Shown here: positions 18,152 to 28,105 of the stretch, one piece after another
How positions within the stretch are numbered: the stretch's first letter is position 1
Layout of the letters: each line of letters starts with the position of its first letter
From: Ignisphaera cupida
GTDB taxonomy: Archaea; Thermoproteota; Thermoprotei_A; Sulfolobales; Ignisphaeraceae
NCBI RefSeq assembly: GCF_030186535.1
Contig: NZ_JASNVW010000001.1
Coordinates: 62,001-126,000, forward strand
Length of the DNA: 64,000 nucleotides
Direction of reading: 5' to 3'
Program-made: the position numbers and the translations under genes
The notes under the pieces: model-generated
Databases searched by the model: none
Seen by the model: the letters and a program-made list of their open reading frames with translations, nothing else
What the model was told of the DNA's origin: nothing

Positions 18152-18769
18152 CTAAATATCAACGTTTTTTAAAAACTTAAATAGTTTTTCAAGTTTTTGC
18201 TTCCCCTCTTTAAGCATTTCATTAGCAATATCTACTATGCGCTTAAAGTCATTCACAACAATGGTGTCACCATCTTTTAAAAGAAATGGAACCCATATAC
18301 CACTTACAACCTCTACAACAATACCTCCACTACCAATAGACAATATGCCACTGTGCTTAAATCCAGCAGCGCGAACTATATTCAATAGCTTATTTGCAGA
18401 ACTAAGATTAAGAGCATTAAAATGTATTATGGGTCCACTTACAATTAGCCATAGCCTATGCAAAGTTTTTTGATTAACAACATCTAGTAGTTCACTAAGT
18501 AACAAGGGTTGATGCTTTTTAAATATCACATAAGCTTCGTCTCTTTGCCACGGATACACAGAGTCAACAATTGATATTCTACCACTGCAAGAACTTGTGG
18601 TATATATGTTTTTCTTTGTGAACACTGTGAAAATAAGATCTTTTATATCTGCATCAACATATCCTATCTCAATATCTTCTAAAAATCTTTTATATGCCTC
18701 TTCTCTTCTGCGTCTCCAAACCTCTTCATTTACAGACTCTAAAAGTATTTGATTATCTGAATGAATCAT
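18152..18769 (-). CDS. taw3: tRNA wybutosine-synthesis methyltransferase Taw3 (TYW3)
   Basis: Taw3 methylates the tricyclic guanosine at position 37 of tRNA-Phe during wyosine formation. The family motif TSSCSGRI is at about residues 57-64, and the later VSGPIIHF and SIGSGGIVVEV segments match TYW3. Its 205-residue length is normal. It starts with ATG at 18769, 16 bases after gatE, so they form an operon. Confidence 0.92.
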   Translation of the reverse strand: MIHSDNQILLESVNEEVWRRRREEAYKRFLEDIEIGYVDADIKDLIFTVFTKKNIYTTSSCSGRISIVDSVYPWQRDEAYVIFKKHQPLLLSELLDVVNQKTLHRLWLIVSGPIIHFNALNLSSANKLLNIVRAAGFKHSGILSIGSGGIVVEVVSGIWVPFLLKDGDTIVVNDFKRIVDIANEMLKEGKQKLEKLFKFLKNVDI

Positions 18770-18785
18770 TTAGAGAAATACCCGC

Positions 18786-20744
18786 TTAACCACTTCCTGA
18801 AAAGAATTTCTCAAGTTCCTCTTTAACTATAGCAGCAACTATTTTCCCATCAACACGCCCTCTAACTTCGGCCATCACCTTTCCCATTAAATATTGAAAT
18901 GCTTTATCCCCTCTCTTCTTAACTTCTTCAGACACCTCATATAATTTTGTCCTAACAAGTCTCCTCAAATCCTCAACACTAATTTTCTGCATTTTCACAC
19001 TTTTCACAACCTCGTCAACTGATGTATCAGGCTTTTGATGCAATATCAATGCTATTGCAACCAAATCCTCTTTACTGGCATCACCCAAATTACTCAAGAT
19101 ACTAGCAATTTTGTAGAAGAAAGAATCATCAACAGTGTCTAAATCAATACCTTTCTTTTTAAGTTCTCCATAAACAGTTGTGAAAAGCATTGCCAAAGTT
19201 TTTGGATTTACACCATAGTTTCTGGTTAAATATTCGTATAGTGACATGTAATCACTATAAACAAGTTGTTTAGCAAGCTCAGCGCTAAGCCCATACAAAT
19301 TGATGAACTGATTTATTTTCTCATCTACTGTTGGCGGCATAATCTTCTTGGCTTCTTCAAGAAGCTCAGTAGTTATTCTTATTGGTGGTATATCAGTTTC
19401 TGGATACATTCTAGCAGCACCTGGCTGTGGTCTCATATACCTCGTTGTTCCATCTTCATTAGCAGCCCTAGTCTCTTTTGGTATTCCCTCAATAGCTACT
19501 GCACATCTCTCTTTTATGGTTTCCAAAGCCTTTTTCGCTTTCTCAGGCTTGTCAATAACTATAACAAACGCATCTAAAGGCTCTATATCAAGTACTTGTT
19601 TTAGCTTCTTTAAAACATCTTCATCAACTCCATAACCAGGTAGCTCATCGCTGTGAATAATTCCTTTTACACCTGCCCACTGCCTGGCATAATCAGCAAG
19701 CTCTGTACCAAATCTTCTATTGTGTTGAAGCTCTACACCAAGTATTCCATCGAATCTAGGCAGCTTCACCGCATATGCCTTGCCACCACTTTTTATATTG
19801 TCTAAAACAAGTTTGCTTGAGCTATGAAGCATCACATCTGTAACATCAACAATTTTTTGAGTGAGTACCTCAGATTGTGTAGCACCTCTTTTTCTAAGTT
19901 CATCTCTTATCATTTTCAAGCCTATTAACCGCCTAGCCTCCTCCTCAACAACCTTTGGAATGAGCTCCAATTTCTGAACACCTTTAATTTCTATCTTTGG
20001 GCTTTCAGCAATAGACAAGTTGAGATCTTGTCTAATGCTTCCAATACCTCTTCTAACCTTGCCTGTAAACCTCAGCATTAAGCCAATTTTCTCAGCAACT
20101 CTTCTTGCCTGCAAAGGAGTTGAAATATCTGGTGCTGTTGATATTTCAATTAATGGTATTCCAAGTCTATCAAGACCATAGGTTACAACACCTGCTTCTT
20201 CAGCTATTTTTCTTGCAGCATCTTCTTCTACAGCAATAGTTTGAATACCAACAGGCCCCTCATCATCATTAACATATCCACCAAAAGCTACAATAGCTGT
20301 TCTCTGAAAACCAGTTGTGTTAGAACCATCTATAACTATTTTCCTCATAACATGCACTTCATCAACAATAAAGGAGTTAAAAGATAAAGCCATTGCCAGC
20401 GCTACTACAAGAGCCTCCACATTAAGTGGATGTGGAGGCTCTTCATCAAGTTCAACTAAGCAAGAAGCAGCTATTGGTGCAAGATACTTAAATAAACGCT
20501 TTCTCTGAAACTCAAAAGCAGCAGCAGCATCAACTTCTCCAAGCTCGCTTCTTGTAGCACGCAAAAATCTTTCAAAAGACTGTGACTTGGTCAAATCATT
20601 GTCGTCAACTAGCTTCACAGGGCAATTGCAAAACAGTTTTGTATGTGTATTTAATTGCTGATGTATCTCAAGACCAACCTTTAAACCAATTTTTCTATAG
20701 TCAATATTTGTTGGTACAGTCAAGGTAGCTTTTGCTATAGGCAA
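18786..20744 (-). CDS. gatE: Glutamyl-tRNA(Gln) amidotransferase subunit E
   Basis: GatE, with the amidase GatD, converts Glu-tRNA(Gln) to Gln-tRNA(Gln); the DE form is exclusive to archaea. The 652-residue protein starts with the catalytic kinase-like core (GLKVGLEIHQQLNTHTKLFC, then IDGSNTTGFQRTA and GSIRQDLNLSI). An inserted GAD-type domain typical of GatE follows (GIIHSDELPGYGVDEDVLKK). It ends with a YqeY-like tail (LMGKVMAEVRGRVDGKIV). gatD is not in the window. It heads a minus-strand operon with taw3 and the PhoH-like gene. Confidence 0.96.
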   Translation of the reverse strand: MPIAKATLTVPTNIDYRKIGLKVGLEIHQQLNTHTKLFCNCPVKLVDDNDLTKSQSFERFLRATRSELGEVDAAAAFEFQRKRLFKYLAPIAASCLVELDEEPPHPLNVEALVVALAMALSFNSFIVDEVHVMRKIVIDGSNTTGFQRTAIVAFGGYVNDDEGPVGIQTIAVEEDAARKIAEEAGVVTYGLDRLGIPLIEISTAPDISTPLQARRVAEKIGLMLRFTGKVRRGIGSIRQDLNLSIAESPKIEIKGVQKLELIPKVVEEEARRLIGLKMIRDELRKRGATQSEVLTQKIVDVTDVMLHSSSKLVLDNIKSGGKAYAVKLPRFDGILGVELQHNRRFGTELADYARQWAGVKGIIHSDELPGYGVDEDVLKKLKQVLDIEPLDAFVIVIDKPEKAKKALETIKERCAVAIEGIPKETRAANEDGTTRYMRPQPGAARMYPETDIPPIRITTELLEEAKKIMPPTVDEKINQFINLYGLSAELAKQLVYSDYMSLYEYLTRNYGVNPKTLAMLFTTVYGELKKKGIDLDTVDDSFFYKIASILSNLGDASKEDLVAIALILHQKPDTSVDEVVKSVKMQKISVEDLRRLVRTKLYEVSEEVKKRGDKAFQYLMGKVMAEVRGRVDGKIVAAIVKEELEKFFSGSG

Positions 20745-20844
20745 TCACCCAAGAAATTAGGCTTTAAACAAAAATTAATACTTTTATTGCTAAATAATGT
20801 TGTTAATGCTTTATACTAGTATGGCGCAAAAAACTCTGAAAAAT

Positions 20845-21054
20845 CTATGACTTCTGTGCTGTTGCAGACTTTCTTGGAACAGATGATGGTGGAACAACTG
20901 TAGGTACAGGAAGACCCTGAGCTTTTCTTTGCCTTATCCAATGCTCTCGTCTATTTCTAATTCTAGGCACAAGATTTCTTTTGGGTTTTGGAGGTATTTT
21001 TGGTGTTTGGCTTCTTACCTTACCCGCTTTTGTCAATGATCCATGCGATGGCAT
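20845..21054 (-). CDS. rps30e: 30S ribosomal protein S30e
   Basis: A small basic ribosomal protein found in crenarchaea and eukaryotes. [20 protein letters not shown] is the hallmark N terminus, followed by [10 protein letters not shown] place the start at ATG 21054, because six extra codons to ATG 21072 (MNRRCF) are not part of the family. The extra start would be nearly leaderless relative to a TATA-like CTTATAAATT at 21091-21100, so it cannot be excluded. The C-terminal third is proline- and serine-rich and variable. Confidence 0.9.
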   Translation of the reverse strand: MPSHGSLTKAGKVRSQTPKIPPKPKRNLVPRIRNRREHWIRQRKAQGLPVPTVVPPSSVPRKSATAQKS

Positions 21055-21248
21055 AAAACATCGCCTATTCAAATCATAATTTCATTAATTAATTTATAAG
21101 GCTTTATGCTTATCATCTACATTGCTTCAAATAATGCCTACATTAAAGCATTTGTAATATATTTAACAGTCTTTGTAAACTTCTCAATATAATTTATATA
21201 TCTTTTATATAAAATATAGAAAACATGCTGACATGAGGTGTGTTTGTG

Positions 21249-22481
21249 ATGAGTGAGAAAGTATATGTTGTTGATACACCTATAGGGGTATTTGCATTAA
21301 ATGCTGCTGGCGAAATCATAGATCAACTGCTTTATCCAAAAGATATTGGTAGAGTAGTTGAGGAAATGTTATCGCTGAGTGAAAGCAAAGTCAGTAATTC
21401 GTTACATCAGCTTTTAGAATCTTTGAAGAGCAAGGTTAGTGTGGAGAACACTGTTTTTGTTTTTGAGGATTCTGAAATTGCTAGACAAGTTGGTGAAAAA
21501 GGGTTTAGAACAAGTGTTGAAATAGCTAATGCTATTGCTAAGAATTTTAGAAAGGATTTGCCAACTTTGGCTATTAAACTAGGTTTATTTAAAACTGATG
21601 AAGAGTATAGGGATTATGTTCATCAAATTTCGCTTGAGCTTACACGAAGAAAACTTAGAAAATTTGCTCAGAAAAGAGATTTGCTTGCTATTCAAGCTAT
21701 AAGAGCTATTGATGATATTGACAAAACACTAAACTTGTTTGCAGCAAGACTAAGAGAGTGGTACAGTATTCACTTTCCAGAGCTTGATGATATTGCTAAG
21801 GAGCATGAGGAGTACATGAGAATTGTTGCTGAGCTAGGGTTTAGAGACAATATAGTGACAGAAAGTTTGGTAAAGCTAGGTATTTCTGAGGGTAGGGCAA
21901 AGAAAATAGCAGAGGTTTCGAAACAGAGTATAGGGGCAGACTTATCTGAAATGGATATGAGCATTATTCAAACAGTTGCAAACATATGGCTGGAGTTATT
22001 CGAGCTTAGACAAAAACTTACAGACTATATAACCCAGGTCATGAAGGAGGTAGCACCCAATGTTACAGCCTTAGTGGGTCCACTTCTTGGCGCAAGACTT
22101 CTAAGCTTAGCTGGTAGCTTGGAGGAATTAGCTAAGCTTCCTGCTAGCACGGTACAGGTCTTAGGTGCTGAAAAAGCTTTGTTTAGAGCTTTGAGAACTG
22201 GTGGTAAACCACCAAAGCATGGCGTAATATTCCAGTTCCCAGAAATTAGAAAAGCGCCAAAGTGGCAAAGAGGCAAAATAGCTAGAGCTCTTGCCACAAA
22301 ACTTAGTATAGCAGCAAGAATAGACTTCTTTAGCGGTAGATATGTTGGAGATGAGCTTAAACAAAAACTAATGGAGAGAATAGAGGAGGTTAAGAAGCTT
22401 TATCCAAAGCCTCCAAAAAAGGAAGTAAGAGAGGCAAAGCCAAAGCCACGTAGAGAAGGTAGAAGAGAGGGTAAGAAGTAA
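21249..22481 (+). CDS. nop5: C/D box RNP core protein Nop5 (Nop56/58)
   Basis: Scaffold of the archaeal C/D box methylation RNP that links L7Ae-bound RNA to fibrillarin. It has an N-terminal fibrillarin-binding domain, a long coiled coil (about 130-260) and a Nop domain with the signature VAPNVTALVGPLLGARLLSL and GAEKALFRALR, then a lysine/arginine-rich tail. I take ATG 21249 as start because GAGGTG lies 8 bases upstream; GTG 21240 would add three residues. It is followed 72 bases later by fibrillarin, the usual archaeal operon. Confidence 0.96.
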   Translation: MSEKVYVVDTPIGVFALNAAGEIIDQLLYPKDIGRVVEEMLSLSESKVSNSLHQLLESLKSKVSVENTVFVFEDSEIARQVGEKGFRTSVEIANAIAKNFRKDLPTLAIKLGLFKTDEEYRDYVHQISLELTRRKLRKFAQKRDLLAIQAIRAIDDIDKTLNLFAARLREWYSIHFPELDDIAKEHEEYMRIVAELGFRDNIVTESLVKLGISEGRAKKIAEVSKQSIGADLSEMDMSIIQTVANIWLELFELRQKLTDYITQVMKEVAPNVTALVGPLLGARLLSLAGSLEELAKLPASTVQVLGAEKALFRALRTGGKPPKHGVIFQFPEIRKAPKWQRGKIARALATKLSIAARIDFFSGRYVGDELKQKLMERIEEVKKLYPKPPKKEVREAKPKPRREGRREGKK

Positions 22482-22553
22482 TCAGCATAAAATTAGCTAG
22501 ATAAGCTAAAATTCCAATTTAAACAATAACACATATAGAAAAGGTGAAGACCT

Positions 22554-23270
22554 TTGTCTTACATATCAGCAACAAACATCTACGAACATCCAAAATACCC
22601 TAGAGTCTATGTAGTAGAACTTGAAGATGGAAGTAGTAGATTAGCCACAAAAAATCTTGTTCCAGGAAAAAGAGTTTATGGCGAGCACTTGTTCAAGTGG
22701 AGTGATGGAGAATACAGGGAGTGGAACGCATATAGAAGCAAATTAGCGGGAGCCCTTGTAAAAGGGTTGAAGGAGCTTCCCATAAAAGAAGGACAGAAAA
22801 TACTTTACCTTGGAGCTGGATCAGGCACAACAGCTAGTCACATATCAGATATCATAGGTTTAAAAGGAATGATATTTGCTGTTGAATTTGCTCCACGTGT
22901 AATGAGAGAACTTATTGTTGTTGCTGATGACAGACCAAATATAGTGCCAATATTAGAGGATGCAAGATTTCCAATGAGATATAGAATGGTTGTTGAGGAA
23001 GTTGATGGACTTTATGCAGATATAGCTCAGCCAGAGCAGGCAAGCATTGTTGCAGATAATGCAGACATGTTTTTGAAAAATGGGGGATGGTTATTGCTAG
23101 CTATAAAGGCAAGAAGTATTGATGTTACTGCAGAGCCTAGTGATGTCTATAAAAAAGAGATTGAAACATTGACTAGAAGAGGATTTGAAATTGTTGATGT
23201 GGTTCATTTAGAACCTTTTGACAAGGATCATGCAATGGTCTATGCTATTTACAGAAAACAACTCAAATAA
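22554..23270 (+). CDS. flpA: Fibrillarin-like rRNA/tRNA 2'-O-methyltransferase
   Basis: The catalytic subunit of the C/D RNP, which uses SAM to methylate ribose hydroxyls at guide-directed sites. The 238-residue protein has the SAM-binding motif [20 protein letters not shown], the acidic loop [25 protein letters not shown] and the active-site lysine segment [10 protein letters not shown]. The start is TTG 22554 with GGTGAA upstream. It forms an operon with nop5. Confidence 0.96.
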   Translation: MSYISATNIYEHPKYPRVYVVELEDGSSRLATKNLVPGKRVYGEHLFKWSDGEYREWNAYRSKLAGALVKGLKELPIKEGQKILYLGAGSGTTASHISDIIGLKGMIFAVEFAPRVMRELIVVADDRPNIVPILEDARFPMRYRMVVEEVDGLYADIAQPEQASIVADNADMFLKNGGWLLLAIKARSIDVTAEPSDVYKKEIETLTRRGFEIVDVVHLEPFDKDHAMVYAIYRKQLK

Positions 23271-23322
23271 CTTAATATTTTTGAACTATACATTTACGTA
23301 GCTTAGTAAATGGGTAAATAAT

Positions 23323-24330
23323 GTGTATAGGGGTACTGAAAATACTGGGGAATATACTTATAAAACTATCAAAGTAAATGTAGATAGAATTCTAAATGAT
23401 TTAGCGAGTAATAGAAACGTTAACATCTTACATAGACTAACATATCCCAAGGATAGATCTGTTGACCATGTGCTAGAGTATAAAAATTGCAAAACATTAT
23501 TAAAGTTTTCAAATAATGTATCATCAAGAAGCAAACTATATCAAGAACTCAAGAAGCTTTCAAAGGAGCTTAAGGTCAATTCATTGATAGTGACAAATAA
23601 ATTTAATGATAATGATATAGTACATGATGTTCTGTACATAAGAGGTTTTATTGGAATAATATCAACTCAAACTATTCAACGCTATGCCAAAGGAGACAAG
23701 GTGTTTGTTTATGAATACAATGGAATGTTGTATGTAAAGATCAATGGTGCAAAGCTTAAGAGGTTAAGAGAGAACAAGGGTTATAGAATACATGAACTTG
23801 CTAATGTCATTGGAATTTCTGCTAAAACTTTGAAAAGCTATGAAAATGGGAAAATGGATATGACTATAGAAAAAGCATATAGATTTCTAGAGGTTTTAGG
23901 AAATGAGTTTAGTGATGCTATTGAGGAAGTTGATATTTTTAGGGATAGAATTTTGCAAAAAGATGTAGAAAGTCATGTTTATGTGAGAAACATTGTTGTT
24001 GATAAAAGATATAAAATAATTGATAAGCTTAAGAGCTATGGTCTAGAAGTAAACATCTATAACTTCATACCATCAGATATTATCACAGGCAATGAAAACA
24101 CTAGATTCTTTATATCCTACATAGAGAGAAATCTAAATGAAGAAGAAGCAAAGACAAAGTGTAAAAACAACTACTTTTTTGCATTAACATTCAAAGGAAA
24201 ACCAATTGTTGTTGCTGATGACGATGTGAATCAAAAAACATTAACAACAGTTGAAAGCTATGGACATGTTAGCAAAGTTTCCAATATAGAGGAGCTAGCT
24301 AAAGAAATTGTGGAAGATATTAAAAGATGA
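23323..24330 (+). CDS. HTH-type (XRE family) archaeal transcriptional regulator
   Basis: A 335-residue protein of the archaeal COG1395 kind. The N-terminal half is nuclease-fold-like (VLEYKNCKTLLKFSNN...KVNSLIVTNKFND), followed by a clear XRE helix-turn-helix at about 148-200 (KRLRENKGYRIHELANVIG, then ISAKTLKSYENGK). The C-terminal 130 residues are uncharacterised. It starts at GTG 23323 shortly after fibrillarin and is followed 6 bases later by the THEP1 gene, so all may be co-transcribed. The target genes are unknown. Confidence 0.82.
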   Translation: MYRGTENTGEYTYKTIKVNVDRILNDLASNRNVNILHRLTYPKDRSVDHVLEYKNCKTLLKFSNNVSSRSKLYQELKKLSKELKVNSLIVTNKFNDNDIVHDVLYIRGFIGIISTQTIQRYAKGDKVFVYEYNGMLYVKINGAKLKRLRENKGYRIHELANVIGISAKTLKSYENGKMDMTIEKAYRFLEVLGNEFSDAIEEVDIFRDRILQKDVESHVYVRNIVVDKRYKIIDKLKSYGLEVNIYNFIPSDIITGNENTRFFISYIERNLNEEEAKTKCKNNYFFALTFKGKPIVVADDDVNQKTLTTVESYGHVSKVSNIEELAKEIVEDIKR

Positions 24331-24336
24331 TCACAT

Positions 24337-24912
24337 GTGGTAGCAATTGCAATAACTGGAGAACCTGGTGTTGGAAAGACAACTCTATTACTAAAGCTAG
24401 TAGAGTATTTGAGATCAATGAATGTGACTGTTTACGGATTTTACTGTCCAGAGGTGAGAGAAGGAGGTAAGAGAATAGGATTCAGAATAGTTGATATAGC
24501 TAAAAACAATCAAGGGTGGCTTGCTCTCATACCTGAAAAAGCTATTGAAATGGGCTATGATATTGCATTTCTTAAAAGAATAGGAAGGTATGTTCTGATT
24601 AATTATGAGGCTGAGAAAGTAGGTAGAGAAGCCTTGAAAATGCAATGCAAAAACTGTGTACTAGCAATAGATGAAATAGGGCCTATGGAGCTTTCTATAG
24701 AGGGTTTAAGAAGAGAGATTATTCAAGCCATTAAAAACTGTGACCATTTATTAATAACACTTCATAGAAATATGAGAGATAGAGATATACTAAAGCTTTT
24801 GCAAAGCAAAAACACTGAAATCATAACACTCACAAAATTTAACAGAGATAAGATGTTCAATGAGATGGTCAATAAATTAAAGAATGAGTTTTTTAAATCA
24901 ATCGATAGATAG
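24337..24912 (+). CDS. THEP1-type nucleoside-triphosphatase
   Basis: A P-loop NTPase of 191 residues. Walker A is TGEPGVGKTTLLLKL at about residues 6-20, Walker B is VLAIDEIGPMEL at about 107-118, and a GFYCPEVREGGKRIGFRIVD segment is diagnostic of the THEP1 family. The family hydrolyses ATP and GTP in vitro with a role that is still unclear, possibly in RNA or nucleotide metabolism. The GTG start follows the regulator stop by 6 bases. Confidence 0.88.
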   Translation: MVAIAITGEPGVGKTTLLLKLVEYLRSMNVTVYGFYCPEVREGGKRIGFRIVDIAKNNQGWLALIPEKAIEMGYDIAFLKRIGRYVLINYEAEKVGREALKMQCKNCVLAIDEIGPMELSIEGLRREIIQAIKNCDHLLITLHRNMRDRDILKLLQSKNTEIITLTKFNRDKMFNEMVNKLKNEFFKSIDR

Positions 24913-24983
24913 ACACAGCAGAATTGCCTATCCAAAGTCTTCTAACTATAGTGCTCTCTTAAGAATTTGAATAGTGATAAAAT

Positions 24984-26210
24984 ATGAGTATGTGTCCAAC
25001 AGGTTATGAGTTAATATTCGAGGGATTGGCCAAGGTTTGCATACCAAGCCCTGAGCTATACAAGAGATCAAATGGTATATACGAACCTTCATGGGCTCCA
25101 ACATTCTACAATCCTGAAATGGTTGAGAATAGAGATATTACAATGGCAGTTTTATTGAGTATTTTACGTGGATATAAAAAAAGCTTTGTTTTTGTAGATC
25201 CTATGGCGGCAACAGGTGTTAGAAGCATTAGATTTGCTTTGGAGATTGGAAAAGAGATTGATGTGCCTTTAAGTATTTATATAGGTGATATTTCTGCAAA
25301 ATCAATTAATATAATTAAACATAATGTTAGTATTAATAGAATTTATGATATTCATAACATCTCTATTTCGATAAACTTAATTGATGCTAATGAGTATATC
25401 TACTATTTAAAAAGAAATGGTGTGGTGATGGACTATATAGATTTAGATCCATTTGGCACTCCAGCACCATATGTGCATTCTGCCATGGCATGTATAAAGA
25501 GGGAGGGAGTAGTAGGTGTTACAGCAACAGATGTTGCAGTTCTTGAGGGAAAGTATGCAAATACTCTGTATAGGCGATATGGTGTAAAAGGAGTTAAAAC
25601 GCATATATCTAAGGAAATTGCTGTAAGAACTTTGCTATTATTTCTTCTAAGGGTTGTAGCAACTTTTGACAGGTTTATTCAGCCTGTGCTATCATATCAG
25701 TACAAGCACTATGTTAGAACTTTTGTAAGTGTTTCTGAAGGTGCTTTTAAAACCGATGCAGTTTTAGCCAAGTGTGTTGGGAGGTTGTGGCATTGTATGA
25801 GCTGTGGATATAGCATGTTTGAGTCTTTAAGTAATGGCAGTAACTTTGTGAAGAGGTGTCCCATATGTGGAAGTAACATGGTTGTTGTAGAGCCTTTGTG
25901 GATTTGCAATTTAGTTAATAAAGATTTTGTGAAATTAGTATATGCAAATGCTTTGAACATGCCATGGCTAAAAGAATCAACTATTAATATCCTCAGTAAA
26001 TTGAGTGAGACAAGTTATGATCTTCCCACGATAAGAATTAGTGTTCTGGCACGAAAACTTAAAACAAGCATCCCGCAGGTGTCGAGGGTTTTGAAATGCT
26101 TAGAGGAATATGGTGTTGTAGCGTATAGGAGTATTTTCTATGAAGATGGCATCTTGGCAAATGCTTCGGAAGATTTGTTGATTAAATGTATTAAATCACA
26201 AAATGAATAA
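24984..26210 (+). CDS. trm1: tRNA (guanine26-N2)-dimethyltransferase Trm1
   Basis: Dimethylates G26 of tRNAs using SAM. It has SAM motif I DPMAATGVRSIRFALEIG at about 72, the catalytic DLDPFGTPAPYVHSAM at about 155, ATDVAVLEG, and a C-terminal zinc-binding pair CMSCGY and CPICGS at about 270 and 295. The 408 residues include a short winged-helix-like end (TSIPQVSRVLKCLEEYGVVA) compared with shorter archaeal members. It starts with ATG 24984. Confidence 0.94.
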   Translation: MSMCPTGYELIFEGLAKVCIPSPELYKRSNGIYEPSWAPTFYNPEMVENRDITMAVLLSILRGYKKSFVFVDPMAATGVRSIRFALEIGKEIDVPLSIYIGDISAKSINIIKHNVSINRIYDIHNISISINLIDANEYIYYLKRNGVVMDYIDLDPFGTPAPYVHSAMACIKREGVVGVTATDVAVLEGKYANTLYRRYGVKGVKTHISKEIAVRTLLLFLLRVVATFDRFIQPVLSYQYKHYVRTFVSVSEGAFKTDAVLAKCVGRLWHCMSCGYSMFESLSNGSNFVKRCPICGSNMVVVEPLWICNLVNKDFVKLVYANALNMPWLKESTINILSKLSETSYDLPTIRISVLARKLKTSIPQVSRVLKCLEEYGVVAYRSIFYEDGILANASEDLLIKCIKSQNE

Positions 26211-26238
26211 GCAGTAGAGTTGAAACATATTTTGCATG

Positions 26239-26763
26239 TTATTTAGTTTTTGTGTTCATAGCCTTGGAAAATAAATACTTAGTTAAAATTATGCATTTGC
26301 TTGGCTCATGTATTTTATCAATGCCACATACACTTAAATATCTACATGTTATGCAAGGTATTTCAAAAAGCTCTTGCTGCAACAAATCCAAAGCTTTATT
26401 GGCGCCTTCATCGCCTTCAGTTACTGCTTTTAAAAAGTAAGCTGTTTTCCCATTATTTTCAATCTTTATTCTCTTAACCAATTTCAGTTTAATCAACTTC
26501 TTCACAATATGTTGAAGAGTTCTAGGTTTAATGTTTCTAAGTTCCGGCATTTCCTTCAATTTTCTTTGCCAAATACCTCCAACACTCTCTGTCTCCTTCT
26601 TAATAATGTCATAAACAATCCTCTCTACATCACTCAGGTTATCCAAAGAGATTTTTCTCACCTTGTTTGCAGCAACCTCTATACTACTAGTAGAAATACT
26701 ACAAAGTCTAATAAATGCATTATAAAATTTTTGAATAGATCTATAATAGAAAGGTGTTGACAT
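26239..26763 (-). CDS. Rpc34/Rpc39-like transcription factor subunit (TFE-beta)
   Basis: A 174-residue protein with a winged-helix region (LSDVERIVYDIIKKE...ELRNIKPRTLQHIVKKLIK) and a C-terminal cysteine cluster CITCRYLSVC...C (about 138-160). The cluster would bind an iron-sulfur centre. This arrangement is that of archaeal TFE-beta, the homologue of eukaryotic RPC39, which works with TFE-alpha in opening promoter DNA. Its neighbour upstream on the same strand is a TFB gene, 17 bases away, a meaningful pairing of initiation factors. Confidence 0.85.
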   Translation of the reverse strand: MSTPFYYRSIQKFYNAFIRLCSISTSSIEVAANKVRKISLDNLSDVERIVYDIIKKETESVGGIWQRKLKEMPELRNIKPRTLQHIVKKLIKLKLVKRIKIENNGKTAYFLKAVTEGDEGANKALDLLQQELFEIPCITCRYLSVCGIDKIHEPSKCIILTKYLFSKAMNTKTK

Positions 26764-26779
26764 AGCTCTGTTTAATTAG

Positions 26780-27643
26780 TTAAACATAGATGGTTATGTT
26801 TAATTTGTCTATGATATCTCTATACCTATTTCTAATAGTGACTTCTGTTACATTAGCAGCTTCAGCAACTTGTTTTTGAGTTTTTTTCTCATCAACAAGA
26901 ATAGATGCTATATAAACAGCTGCAGCTGCTATACCTGCTGGGTCTTTTCCTTCGGCAAGCCCTTCTCTCTTCAATATATCTATTATTTTCGCAGCTAACA
27001 CATATGCTTTTTGACTTAACTGCAAATTTGATATTATTGAGGGTAAATACTTGCGTGGATCTACATATGCTTTGAATTCATTTATGTCTGCTTTGAAGTA
27101 AACATCTGAAATAAACTTCCAGTATTCCTCCTCATCGATGTTGAATCTAGCTAAAAGTTCTCTTACTCTCACAGGTATTCCATGTTTTCTAGATGCTAAA
27201 ACTATTGAGGCTAAAGCCAATATTTTTAGCTTATCAACTCTTGGTTGAATAGAGCTAAATATTTTTCGAAGAAGCAATGCAGCAGTTTCAGAAACTTGAT
27301 CAGGTAGATTAATTAAAGCGCACATCTGATTTAAGTATGTGAGAGCCTCAACTATTTTTCTCTCGTTTTTATATACACGAGTTCTTCTTTGAATTAATGC
27401 AAGTTTCCTATTTTTAACAGACTCTCTATATTTTTTAATAGATAAATCTACTTCAGTTGATAATCCAGAATCATGAACTTTATATGTTATACTTCCCATG
27501 TGTGCTCTTTTAATCCACTCTTCTGATGTGTAAGCACGCCAATCAGGACCTATAAACACTTGCCCTTCTTCTATTACCTCACCAGTGTCTAAGCATATAA
27601 CAGAACCTCTTTCATTATCAACAACAACATTTGTGCAGCTCAA
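26780..27643 (-). CDS. tfb: Transcription initiation factor TFB with degenerate zinc ribbon
   Basis: TFB bridges TBP-DNA and RNA polymerase. The C-terminal core contains two cyclin repeats (about 100-190 and 195-287) and the BRE-reading helix-turn-helix near TQKQVAEAANVTEVTIRNRY. The N-terminal zinc ribbon normally has two CxxC pairs; here only single cysteines remain (SCTN at 2-5 and ICLDTG at 16-21), so zinc binding is probably lost, while the reader segment GPDWRAYTSEEW is kept. The start is TTG 27643, overlapping the Gar1 stop by four bases, so no hidden upstream exon can restore the ribbon. Confidence 0.92.
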   Translation of the reverse strand: MSCTNVVVDNERGSVICLDTGEVIEEGQVFIGPDWRAYTSEEWIKRAHMGSITYKVHDSGLSTEVDLSIKKYRESVKNRKLALIQRRTRVYKNERKIVEALTYLNQMCALINLPDQVSETAALLLRKIFSSIQPRVDKLKILALASIVLASRKHGIPVRVRELLARFNIDEEEYWKFISDVYFKADINEFKAYVDPRKYLPSIISNLQLSQKAYVLAAKIIDILKREGLAEGKDPAGIAAAAVYIASILVDEKKTQKQVAEAANVTEVTIRNRYRDIIDKLNITIYV

Positions 27644-27912
27644 TGCTTCTTACCTCTACCAAGCTTTCTTATTCTGTAGAATAGAAGCATTGATGGTTTT
27701 ATAAATGAAATCATGCTTAGTCTCAATGGCTTAACAACAGCATAGGGACTATCAACAGGTCCAATAACATCAACAACTTTTCCCATTAGCTCATTGTTTG
27801 CATCCACAACTTCTGATCCTATTGGTGGCAAAAACTTTTTTTCATGTATTTTCACAATAACATATTTAGATCTGGTAATATGTAAAACAGTTCCCAAAGG
27901 CCTAACAGCCAA
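27640..27912 (-). CDS. gar1: H/ACA RNP protein Gar1
   Basis: A 90-residue beta-barrel protein that binds the Cbf5 pseudouridine synthase and helps substrate release. The core reads IGSEVVDANNELMGKVVDVIG and GPVDSPYAVVKPL, the recognised Gar1 signature. It is directly upstream of tfb with a four-base overlap, a conserved archaeal pairing. It would serve the H/ACA RNA predicted at 12.1 kb. Confidence 0.93.
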   Translation of the reverse strand: MAVRPLGTVLHITRSKYVIVKIHEKKFLPPIGSEVVDANNELMGKVVDVIGPVDSPYAVVKPLRLSMISFIKPSMLLFYRIRKLGRGKKH

Positions 27913-28105
27913 TTAAGTAACACCAAATAAAGTAGTTCTTGAGAAAGACTATTTTAAGCATTAGACTAATACTACCTTATTATGTTCTATGTAATTCAAA
28001 TTCTATTATATTTTCAAATAACTTTATGAGTTAATCACAGAAGTTTTATAATGATTTTGAAAAGTATATAGACAAAATAGTTTTTAAATTTTCGATATTA
28101 TGCTT

